From Rhodospirillaceae bacterium UBA6608 (GTDB lineage: Bacteria; Pseudomonadota; Alphaproteobacteria; Rhodospirillales_A; Casp-alpha2): DNA of 8,136 nucleotides. Within the stretch, counting starts at the first letter, position 1. Each line of letters opens with the position of its first letter. The notes under the pieces were generated by a model. The model worked only from the letters and a program-made list of their open reading frames with translations. It had not been told where the DNA came from and made no database searches. The position numbers were made by a program, and so were the translations under genes. The DNA lies in contig DJHY01000313.1 of assembly GCA_002433335.1 (NCBI GenBank), positions 1 through 8,136 on the forward strand, written 5' to 3'. Below are positions 1 to 5,585 of this stretch, piece by piece.

Positions 1-317
1 AACAGGGTCGATTTGCCGATTCCGGGATCGCCGCCGACCAATACGGCCGAGCCTTGCACCAAACCGCCGCCGGTGACCCGGTCGAATTCGACCATATCGG
101 CCTGCCAACGGGGGGGATGGGGGCTATCTCCCTTCAGGCCGACGAATTCGATCTTGCGGCCTTTGCGGGCGGTGCCCAGGCCCTTGGGCGCGCTTTCGGC
201 GGGTTTTTCCTCGACCAGGGTGTTCCAGCCACCGCAGGCGTCGCACTTGCCCGTCCATTTGGGGTGGACGGCGCCGCATTCCTGACAGACGTATTGGCTC
301 GCCGGGCGCTTGGCCAA
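1..317 (-). CDS. radA: DNA repair protein RadA (Sms), N-terminal part, cut by window edge
   Basis: RadA is a RecA-like ATPase that helps process recombination intermediates and branch migration in the cytoplasm. The visible 105 residues hold an N-terminal four-cysteine zinc finger (CQEC at about residues 10-13, then KCDAC ending near 27, followed by GGWNTL). A linker follows, then the start of the ATPase core: RVTGGGLVQGSAVLVGG and the Walker A motif GGDPGIGKSTL at the window edge. This layout is diagnostic of RadA. I chose the start TTG at 317 because it gives the usual MAKxxxx-YVCQECG beginning and has a good Shine-Dalgarno (AGGCGAGG) 5 nt upstream; no ATG lies in frame nearby. The RadA KNRFG motif and Lon-like C-terminal domain lie outside the window. 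The gene diverges from the TPR-like gene at 462. Confidence 0.95.
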   Translation of the reverse strand, partial: MAKRPASQYVCQECGAVHPKWTGKCDACGGWNTLVEEKPAESAPKGLGTARKGRKIEFVGLKGDSPHPPRWQADMVEFDRVTGGGLVQGSAVLVGGDPGIGKSTL

Positions 318-461
318 TGGAACCTCGCCTTTTTGGGCTGAATGACACGGGCGATCGGAGTTTGCCTCTCTTATCGCGTGGGGCGACCGGGGGCAAGGCA
401 AACCGGGGAGCGTTCTTGCCCGATTGCATCATTTCCGGCGATAAATACTTAGGGAGGATGC
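318..461. other. Divergent intergenic region radA / TPR-like gene, with a 7-bp inverted repeat
   Basis: These 144 bp must carry the promoters of two divergent genes. A perfect inverted repeat GGGCAAG (391-397) / CTTGCCC (415-421) with a 17-nt spacer is present. It has no T-tract, so it looks more like an operator-type dyad than a terminator. TTGCCC (416-421) followed 18 nt later by GATAAA (440-445) could be a weak plus-strand promoter, but its start would fall on the Shine-Dalgarno at 451-457, so I do not assert it. No small gene is apparent here. Confidence 0.4.
323..330 (-). promoter_or_regulatory. Ribosome binding site deciding the TTG start of radA
   Basis: On the minus strand AGGCGAGG sits 5 nt before the TTG at 317. 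It supports a non-ATG start that automatic start callers could miss. Confidence 0.6.
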
Positions 462-1010
462 ATGACGGACCAATCGACGACCGAGACGGGGATGACGCCC
501 GACGCCGCTTCCGAGCGGGTTGATCGGGGGATGGCTGCGTTGTCGCATGAGGATTGGGCTACAGCCCTGATCAATTTTAGGTCGGTCGACGATGCCTTGC
601 GCTTCGCCTCCGAGCCCTCCACCCGCATTCAATGGGCGCGGGCGTTGGGTGGGCTGGGCATGGTCCAGTTGATGGACGCCAAAGCCCTGCGTGCCGAGAT
701 GGCTGATGTGGACGAACAATCGGCGCGGGATTTCCGTTGGGAGCTCAAGAAAGCGCTGGCTTATTTCGACCGGGCATTGGCGATTCAAACAGATGCGACG
801 CATCGCACAGAGGTTGAAGGTTACAAAGCCTATGCCCTGGTCCTGCTTGATCGAAAGGATGCCGCGGTCGACCTGATACGGCGCCTGATCGCGGGCGATG
901 GAGGGCGCGCGTTGGAACGTCAGGTTGCCGATATCCGCCGTATTACGATCCCCGAAGATGCCGTGGTGCAGGGGGTGCTGCACGACCTGTGGACGGAGGC
1001 GAACCCATGA
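462..1010 (+). CDS. Uncharacterised TPR-like helical protein, coupled to CoA-ester lyase
   Basis: I do not recognise this 182-aa protein as a named family. It is soluble, with no signal peptide or membrane segment, and appears all-helical after a Thr/Ser-rich N-terminal tail (residues 1-18). Two stretches look like tetratricopeptide-type helix pairs: about 19-45 (RGMAALSHEDWATALINF) and about 92-145 (ALAYFDRALAIQ followed by YKAYALVLLDRKDAAVDLIRRL). Such repeats usually mediate protein-protein contacts, so a scaffold or regulatory partner role is an inference. The ATG at 462 has a near-perfect AGGGAGG Shine-Dalgarno (451-457) 4 nt upstream. The stop overlaps the start of the next gene (ATGA at 1007-1010), so the two are translationally coupled and probably work together. 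The catalytic function, if any, is unknown. Confidence 0.8.
   Translation: MTDQSTTETGMTPDAASERVDRGMAALSHEDWATALINFRSVDDALRFASEPSTRIQWARALGGLGMVQLMDAKALRAEMADVDEQSARDFRWELKKALAYFDRALAIQTDATHRTEVEGYKAYALVLLDRKDAAVDLIRRLIAGDGGRALERQVADIRRITIPEDAVVQGVLHDLWTEANP
995..999 (+). promoter_or_regulatory. Ribosome binding site deciding the lyase start
   Basis: GGAGG lies 7 nt before ATG 1007, inside the end of the preceding gene. It favours ATG 1007 over the in-frame GTG at 989, which would add six residues and has no comparable site. Confidence 0.6.
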
Positions 1011-1855
1011 CCCTGCGGCGGAGTGTGCTGTTCTATCCGGCGTTGAGTACTGAGCGCTGGGATGAGGCGATGTCCTCTGGCGCGGACATGATTGTGTTCG
1101 ACCTGGAGGATGGTACCGTGCCCGCACGCCGCGCCGAGGCCCGGCCCCTTGTGCTGGCCCTTTACGCCGGTGGGAAAGAAGGAGGCCAGCCGTTGCGGTT
1201 GTTGCGTATCAATAACCCGCGCACGGAAGACGGCATCCGCGATCTAATCGCGGTGCTAGACTGCGCCGCGCCGCCGGACGGATTGATCCTGCCCAAGATC
1301 GAACATGCCGAAGAAATCCGTTGGGTTGCGGATCTGTTGCGCCCCAGGCACCCCGATATGGAATTGATCGTTCTGATCGAAAGCCCGCGCGGCGTGAAGA
1401 ACGCCATGGAAATTGCCAGCGCAACACAGGGAACGACAGGGCCCCAGGTATCTTGCCTATTCTTGGGCACCGCCGATTTCTCGGCGTCCATCGGTTCGGA
1501 CCTGGGCTGGGACGCCCTGGCCCATGCCCGGGCGGAAACGGTCCTGGCAGCGCAGGAAGCGGGCATCGACGCCATGGACGGTGTCTGGTTCGACCCGACG
1601 GACGAAGCGGGCCTGATCGAGGAAGCCCGCCGCATCGCCTCGATGGGGTTCACCGGCAAGGCATCTTACGACCAGATCCAAATCGCACATATCCATGCGG
1701 CCTTTACGCCCACGGCGGAGCAGGTCGATTGGGCGGAGCGGGTGCTGGCCGCCGCCGCTGCCGACCCGCTGGGCACAGCCCGTGTCGACGGCAAGATGGT
1801 CAACGAGTCCATCGCCCGCCGGGCGCGCCGGATCATCGCCCGGCGTCCGCTCTAG
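1007..1855 (+). CDS. HpcH/HpaI aldolase, CitE-like CoA-ester lyase
   Basis: This 282-aa protein belongs to the CitE/malyl-CoA lyase branch of the HpcH/HpaI family: TIM-barrel, Mg-dependent enzymes that cleave or condense 3-hydroxyacyl-CoA esters such as malyl-CoA or citramalyl-CoA. Family landmarks appear in order: RSVLFYPA at 5-12, IVFDLEDG at 29-36, LRIN with its CoA/substrate arginine at 66-69, LPKIEH at 95-100, the metal-ligand glutamate in LIESPRGV (E125), the metal-ligand aspartate in LGTADFSASIG (D157), GK near 217, and the C-terminal DGKM at 261-264. One departure is clear: where the family usually has IHPSQI after GK, this protein has YDQIQI (221-226), losing the His-Pro pair. The substrate cannot be read from sequence. 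It overlaps the upstream TPR-like gene by 4 bp and converges on the dioxygenase gene 20 bp away. Confidence 0.88.
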   Translation: MTLRRSVLFYPALSTERWDEAMSSGADMIVFDLEDGTVPARRAEARPLVLALYAGGKEGGQPLRLLRINNPRTEDGIRDLIAVLDCAAPPDGLILPKIEHAEEIRWVADLLRPRHPDMELIVLIESPRGVKNAMEIASATQGTTGPQVSCLFLGTADFSASIGSDLGWDALAHARAETVLAAQEAGIDAMDGVWFDPTDEAGLIEEARRIASMGFTGKASYDQIQIAHIHAAFTPTAEQVDWAERVLAAAAADPLGTARVDGKMVNESIARRARRIIARRPL

Positions 1856-1875
1856 ATGGCGGGGTCTGCGGGCGC

Positions 1876-2766
1876 CTAGGCGCTTAGCTTGAACGGGATC
1901 AATTCGTTGCCGCGCACGGTCGTGCGGATGAACCGCCGCGCCTGGTCGCGCGGATAATCCATCCGCCCGGAATGCATCAACCCGCCCCGGTTGTCCCACA
2001 TCAAGGTGTCGCCCGGTGACCACACGTGTTCCCAACGAAACGCTTGATCCTCCATGACGTCGGTCAGCATTTCGATCAGGTCTTCGCTTTCGGCCTCGGG
2101 CAAACCCAGGATATGCGACGTGGTGTAGGGATTGACGAAGATCGCCGGCTCCCCGGTTGCCGGATGGCGGACGATCACCGGTTGAATGGCCACGGTTTCG
2201 GTCTTTGCCTTGCCCTTCAGCGCCTCGGCGGCCTTGGCGGCAAGCGCATTGCGCTTGGCCTGGCCGTAGACGAATTCGGCGGTCAAGCCGTCGAGCCGCC
2301 GCTTGATGTCTTCCGGTAGTGCGGCGTAGGCCATCGTCGTGTTCGCGAAACAGGTATTGCCGCCCCGGTCCGGAACCTCGATCGCATGCAGCAAGGTCGC
2401 CTTCGCCGGTTGGCGTTCGAACGACAGGTCCGAATGCCATCCGTCGCGGGTGTTCTCCGCTGCGCCGCGCGCCGCGCCGACCTCGTCGAAGGTTCCGTCT
2501 GGCTTCTTGTTGGTCATCTGCACGACCTCAGGCACCTCGGGGTGCTGATAGGCCGTTTGAACATGTACCTGCAGGCTGCCGAAATGGGCGGAGAAGTCCG
2601 CCAGTTGGCGGGCGGTCATCGGTTGTTGGCGGAACAGTAGAACCTTATGGGCGTTGAACGCAGCCTCGATCGCCGCGGCGTCTTCGGGGGACAGGGGCTG
2701 GGTGACGTCGATGCCGGTGACTTCGGCGCCGCAAACTTTGCTCAGGGGGGCGATGGTGGCTCCCAT
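1876..2766 (-). CDS. TauD/TfdA family 2-oxoglutarate-dependent dioxygenase
   Basis: A 296-aa Fe(II)/2-oxoglutarate dioxygenase of the taurine dioxygenase superfamily. These cytoplasmic enzymes hydroxylate a substrate next to a heteroatom while turning 2-oxoglutarate into succinate and CO2. The iron triad is complete: H111 and D113 in GWHSDLSF, and distal H265 in LMHSGRMDY. The 2-oxoglutarate-binding arginines follow as RR at 277-278 and R281, matching the arginine region of E. coli TauD. Other landmarks are GAEVTGID at 13-20, KVLLFRQQ at 41-48, GGNTCFANT at 135-143 and IFVNPYTTSHILGL at 209-222. ATG 2766 has GAGAGG 8 nt upstream. It lies downstream of lysR in the same direction, with a 159-bp gap that contains a plausible promoter. 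The substrate is unknown: taurine or another sulfonate is possible, but TfdA-family members also act on many carboxylates. Confidence 0.92.
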   Translation of the reverse strand: MGATIAPLSKVCGAEVTGIDVTQPLSPEDAAAIEAAFNAHKVLLFRQQPMTARQLADFSAHFGSLQVHVQTAYQHPEVPEVVQMTNKKPDGTFDEVGAARGAAENTRDGWHSDLSFERQPAKATLLHAIEVPDRGGNTCFANTTMAYAALPEDIKRRLDGLTAEFVYGQAKRNALAAKAAEALKGKAKTETVAIQPVIVRHPATGEPAIFVNPYTTSHILGLPEAESEDLIEMLTDVMEDQAFRWEHVWSPGDTLMWDNRGGLMHSGRMDYPRDQARRFIRTTVRGNELIPFKLSA

Positions 2767-2835
2767 GGTCGTTTCCTCTCAACTGTCTGGCCCCGGCGAC
2801 TGTTCAAGGATTGGCGAGGGGCCGTATTTTTGATT

Positions 2836-2864
2836 TTTATGATGTTAGCCTGCCATCGCGCCAA
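2836..2864 (-). promoter_or_regulatory. Candidate sigma70-type promoter for the dioxygenase gene
   Basis: On the minus strand TTGGCG (2859-2864) and CATAAA (2836-2841) are separated by 17 nt, each matching four of six consensus bases. They lie in an A/T-rich patch about 70-100 bp before ATG 2766. This would allow the dioxygenase to be transcribed separately from lysR. The rest of 2767-2925 shows no gene and no convincing terminator. Confidence 0.4.
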
Positions 2865-2925
2865 GCCGGTGAAAAGACCGAGGATCGCGCTGTTTCGAGA
2901 TGCGAAATTCAGGTCCGGGTGGACG

Positions 2926-4134
2926 CTAAATCTGCGCAGTGGCCTCGCGCAGGATTTCCAGAAAGCGATTTTGGCTATTCGTCGGGCGCCACCCTTTTCT
3001 GATCGTCAGCCCGATCTGGCGCAGCGGGGTCGGGATGTCGACCGGAAGGCGGATCAGTTCGCCTGCCTGTTCTTCGTGGAGAATTTGGTGAGCGCGGATC
3101 AGGGCCAGCCGGTCGCTGTCCAGGAGCAATCCCCGGATCAAGACAAGGGAACTGGCTTCGATGAAGTTGGGCGGCGCCACGCCTGCCTGTTCGAAATAGC
3201 TGTCAAATGCCGTCCGGGTCGGGGCCCCTGTGCGGGGTACAGCCCAGGGATAGGCGGCAAGGTCGGCCGGTGAAATTGAGGTGCTGTTGGACAGGGGGTG
3301 GCCCGTCCTTCCGACCACGGCGAGGGGCACTTCGAACATCGGTTGCTGCACCACGTCGGGCGAGGGTGTTGGGTCGCGAAGGGCGCCGATCAAAATATCC
3401 AATTCGCCGTGCCGCAGGTCGTGCAGAAGGTCTTCATAGGGGCCGTCTTCGATGCGGATGCGAACGTCCGGGCGTTCCTCGGTCAGGCGGTTGATCGCGG
3501 TCGGCAGGACGAATGTGCGGGACAGGGGCAGGGTGCCGATCTTGATCCAACCGACGTCGTGGCCCAGGGCCTCCTGGATTTCCGTATAGGCCTGTTCAAA
3601 CTCGGCCATGGCAAGGCGCGTTTGCCGGGCCAGGGCCAGGGCCGATCGGGTCAGGTTGAGCCCCAGGCCCGTGGCTTCGAACAAGGTCTCACCGGATCGT
3701 CGCTCCAGATCGCGGGCGGCGCGGTGGACCGAAGGTTGGGAAATGCCGAGATGGCGGGCGGCGAGGCTGAAGTTCCGAAAGTCCGCCATGGCGACCAAGG
3801 CGCGCAGTTGTGGGACGGTGAGCAGGTGATCGAAATCGCCGTACTGGTTGGTGCGCCGAGAGCCCAGGCGCGTGGCCTCCCGCGCGCCCCGGCGCAGATG
3901 GTCGAGTATCCGTTCGACCCGCGATTGGAAAAGCGCGCCGATCCGGGTGGCGATCATGCCGTTCGGCAGGCGATCGAACAGGCGGACGCCAAGCCGTCGT
4001 TCCAGTTTGGCGATGGCCTGGGTTATCGCGGGCTGGGACATATGGACCTGGTCCGCCGCCGCGGCGATTTGGCGACAGCGCGCGACCTCAAGAAAGGCGC
4101 GCAGGTGGCGAAGATTGGGAAAGGTCGTTTCCAT
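2926..4134 (-). CDS. LysR-type transcriptional regulator with two tandem HTH domains
   Basis: At 402 aa this is roughly 100 residues longer than a usual LysR regulator (about 300). The excess is a second winged-helix domain. HTH 1 spans about residues 5-77, with recognition region SQPAITQAIAKLERRLG (33-49) and VRLFDR. HTH 2 spans about 104-178, with SQPSVHRAARDLERRSG (132-148) and ETLFEA. The two align without gaps at an offset of exactly 99 residues, with 21 identities over positions 8-64. A single periplasmic-binding-protein-like effector domain follows (about 193-395; IKIGTLPLSRTFVLPTAI, then DILIGALRD). The reading frame is continuous, so this is a true tandem arrangement. ATG 4134 has only a weak GGA upstream. 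The gene diverges from the decarboxylase pair and precedes the dioxygenase gene, its likely targets. The effector is unknown. Confidence 0.92.
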   Translation of the reverse strand: METTFPNLRHLRAFLEVARCRQIAAAADQVHMSQPAITQAIAKLERRLGVRLFDRLPNGMIATRIGALFQSRVERILDHLRRGAREATRLGSRRTNQYGDFDHLLTVPQLRALVAMADFRNFSLAARHLGISQPSVHRAARDLERRSGETLFEATGLGLNLTRSALALARQTRLAMAEFEQAYTEIQEALGHDVGWIKIGTLPLSRTFVLPTAINRLTEERPDVRIRIEDGPYEDLLHDLRHGELDILIGALRDPTPSPDVVQQPMFEVPLAVVGRTGHPLSNSTSISPADLAAYPWAVPRTGAPTRTAFDSYFEQAGVAPPNFIEASSLVLIRGLLLDSDRLALIRAHQILHEEQAGELIRLPVDIPTPLRQIGLTIRKGWRPTNSQNRFLEILREATAQI

Positions 4135-4163
4135 TGTCGTCCAAATTTGTGCGACGCAGCATA

Positions 4164-4169
4164 ATTATA
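4164..4169 (-). promoter_or_regulatory. -10 box of the lysR promoter
   Basis: Read on the minus strand this is a perfect TATAAT, placing a transcript start near 4157 and a short leader of about 23 nt before ATG 4134. No good -35 is found at 16-18 nt. Confidence 0.5.
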
Positions 4170-4181
4170 GCTAAAACTTAT
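4167..4181. promoter_or_regulatory. Candidate LysR-type operator (T-N11-A dyad)
   Basis: ATA (4167-4169) and TAT (4179-4181) form a dyad in which T4168 and A4180 satisfy the T-N11-A rule of LysR boxes. It overlaps the lysR -10 box, the classic place for autorepression. It is centred about 52 bp before the start expected from the TATAAC box of the opposite promoter, a usual place for LysR activation. A similar but 2-bp-longer element, ATAGCTA...CTTATA, recurs at 4201-4218. Confidence 0.45.
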
Positions 4182-4214
4182 ACCACGGCCGTCATTTGAA
4201 ATAGCTACATGCCT

Positions 4215-4220
4215 TATAAC
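4215..4220 (+). promoter_or_regulatory. Candidate -10 box for the decarboxylase operon
   Basis: TATAAC matches five of six -10 consensus bases and faces the decarboxylase genes. The -35 position (about 4192-4197, TCATTT) is poor, as expected for a promoter that needs an activator. The implied leader is about 145 nt long, which makes the assignment tentative. Confidence 0.35.
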
Positions 4221-4254
4221 CGCGAATATTAGTGCCTAGCGACGCTATTTCGCG
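4221..4254. repeat. Nested inverted repeats in the leader of the decarboxylase operon
   Basis: CGCGAA (4221-4226) pairs perfectly with TTCGCG (4249-4254), and inside lies an 11-bp palindrome TAGCG-A-CGCTA (4237-4247). Together they could be a regulator site or an RNA stem at the start of the transcript. No function can be assigned from sequence. Confidence 0.4.
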
Positions 4255-4370
4255 GCGCATCTAGATCCAGGCTTGAAATTCAATACCTAAACAGAATGAA
4301 GCTGCTGGGGCTGGCGGTCTATCGGACGCCCAGGTCGGCGGCGCGGGACGAACAACGAGGGAAAGGAAAC

Positions 4371-4895
4371 ATGGCAGACAAGCACCCCCATGCGGAATGG
4401 TCGGGCAAGATGTTCGACATCATGCGCGACGCGGGCATTACGCTGTTTTCGCACGTGCCCGACGCGGGCAATGACGCGCTGATCCAGCTTGCCGAGGAAC
4501 ATAACGAAACGCAGGCGGTCCTTCTGACCACCGAGGAAGAAGGCGTCGCGATCTGCGCGGGGGCCGAACTGGTGGGCAAGCGGGCGGTGCTTTGCATGCA
4601 GTCCAGCGGCCTCGGTAACTGTCCGAACTATCTGACCTTGGCCAAGGGCGGGCGCTTCCCGATCTTGATGATGATCAGCATGCGCGGCGATTTCGGCGAA
4701 CAGAACCCCTGGCAGTACCCCATGGGGGAAGCTACGGACGACCTGTTGAAGGCGATGAATATCCTGGTCTTCAAGGTCGACCGACCGGATGAACTGGAAG
4801 CGGCGACCACCGCCGCGGTCAATGCGTCGGGCAAAGGCGGCCGTGCCGCGGCCATCGTGCTGTCCCAGAAATTTCTTGGCGCGAAAGGGTTCTGA
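4371..4895 (+). CDS. Thiamine-diphosphate decarboxylase, alpha subunit (sulfopyruvate decarboxylase ComD-like)
   Basis: A 174-aa stand-alone pyrimidine-binding domain of a thiamine-diphosphate enzyme, the usual size for the ComD alpha subunit. Sulfopyruvate decarboxylase converts 3-sulfopyruvate to sulfoacetaldehyde and CO2; relatives act on phosphonopyruvate. The cofactor-activating glutamate lies in LLTTEEEGVAICAGAEL (51-67), followed by the family pattern MQSSGLGN (76-83) and PILMMISMRGDFGEQNPWQ (97-115). I start at ATG 4371 rather than the in-frame ATG 4296, because GAGGGA sits 8 nt upstream (4357-4362) and residues before MADKHP look unlike the family. The stop is 2 bp before the beta-subunit start, so the two chains are made together. 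The exact 2-oxo acid is unproven; the phosphonopyruvate-decarboxylase-like alternative remains open. Confidence 0.85.
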   Translation: MADKHPHAEWSGKMFDIMRDAGITLFSHVPDAGNDALIQLAEEHNETQAVLLTTEEEGVAICAGAELVGKRAVLCMQSSGLGNCPNYLTLAKGGRFPILMMISMRGDFGEQNPWQYPMGEATDDLLKAMNILVFKVDRPDELEAATTAAVNASGKGGRAAAIVLSQKFLGAKGF

Positions 4896-4897
4896 TC

Positions 4898-5494
4898 ATG
4901 ACGACCTCTCCGACGGGCAATATCGACCGGCGCGAATTGCTGCCGCAGTTGTTTCCCAATCAACAGGACTGGCTGTTCGTCAGCGGCCTTGCCGGTGCGT
5001 CCAAGGACGCCGCCGACCTGACCAAGGACGGACCCAACCTGTTTTCCATGGCGGGCGGCATGGGGTCCGCCGTGCCGATGGGCCTGGGCATGGCGCTGTC
5101 CGCGCCGGACCGCGACGTCGCCGTGATCAACGGCGACGGCGAAATGCTGATGGGCATCGGCTCCTTGGTCACTGTGGCTTCGGCATCGCCGAACAACCTG
5201 ACCATCGTCTGCGAAGATAATGCGATGCATGGCGAGACCGGCCGTCAGACCGGGCATACCTCGCGGGTCGCGAACCTGGAAGCCATGGCCAAGGCCGCCG
5301 GCATCCAGTCGACGATGACGATTTCCGAGCCGGGGCAGATTGCGGATGCCATCCGGTTCATCAAGGAAGCCCCGGGGCCCCGGTTCCTGCTGGTGCGAAT
5401 TCTGCCGACCGATCCTTGCACCTTTAAGCGGGATATGGATCTGGCGGCCTGTCGGGTGCGCTTCAAGGATGCCTTCAAGGCATCTGCCGCCTGA
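4898..5494 (+). CDS. Thiamine-diphosphate decarboxylase, beta subunit (sulfopyruvate decarboxylase ComE-like)
   Basis: A 198-aa stand-alone diphosphate-binding domain that completes the active site with the preceding alpha subunit. The Mg/thiamine-diphosphate motif is intact: GDG at 79-81, 26 residues, then N108 in CEDN. Also present are FSMAGGMGSAVPMGLGMAL (49-67), which packs beside the cofactor in this family, and HGETGRQTGHTS (111-122), matching the post-Asn segment of ComE and phosphonopyruvate decarboxylases. AAGGG (4885-4889) lies 8 nt before ATG 4898. The C-terminal end (about 176-198) is charged and variable. It is followed by a hairpin terminator and then by convergent mlaF. The pairing and size fit ComDE; identity of the substrate is an inference from family and the nearby TauD-type gene only. 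Confidence 0.86.
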   Translation: MTTSPTGNIDRRELLPQLFPNQQDWLFVSGLAGASKDAADLTKDGPNLFSMAGGMGSAVPMGLGMALSAPDRDVAVINGDGEMLMGIGSLVTVASASPNNLTIVCEDNAMHGETGRQTGHTSRVANLEAMAKAAGIQSTMTISEPGQIADAIRFIKEAPGPRFLLVRILPTDPCTFKRDMDLAACRVRFKDAFKASAA

Positions 5495-5515
5495 CGACGG
5501 TTCATGTGGGGGAGG

Positions 5516-5557
5516 GTAAGGCTGGGCTGAGACTATCGGTCCGGCCTTACTTGTATT
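5516..5557 (+). terminator. Intrinsic terminator of the decarboxylase operon
   Basis: A 15-bp stem (arms 5516-5530 and 5536-5550, with three G-U pairs) closes a 5-nt loop GACTA. The outer seven pairs GTAAGGC/GCCTTAC are perfect. The tail TTGTATT is only moderately T-rich. It begins 21 nt after the comE-like stop. On the minus strand there is no T-tract, so it serves the plus-strand genes rather than mlaF. Confidence 0.65.
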
Positions 5558-5585
5558 CGGGTCCCTGCTTACGGGGGGAGGTGGC

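Noticed and set aside
429..1127. Minus-strand open frame of 232 codons opposite the TPR-like gene
   Set aside because: The plus-strand gene has a strong Shine-Dalgarno and is coupled to the lyase; the antisense frame has neither.
1872..1883. 12-bp palindrome GCGCCTAGGCGC between the convergent lyase and dioxygenase genes as a shared terminator
   Set aside because: Only four pairs can form around a minimal loop and no T-tract follows on either strand.
1457..2440. Minus-strand open frame of 327 codons spanning the lyase end and the dioxygenase
   Set aside because: It is in a different frame from the dioxygenase and its residues are Arg/Gly-rich shadow sequence.
3298..4164. Plus-strand open frame of 288 codons opposite lysR
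   Set aside because: It is antisense to the double-HTH regulator, whose two domains and effector fold are unambiguous; no family features are seen in the antisense frame.
4296..4370. Longer start (ATG 4296) for the ComD-like subunit
   Set aside because: The extra 25 residues are basic and low-complexity and have no family match, while ATG 4371 has a good Shine-Dalgarno.
318..5585. Mobile element or phage-derived defence island
   Set aside because: No transposase, integrase, terminal repeats, nuclease or toxin-antitoxin gene is seen; all genes are metabolic or regulatory.
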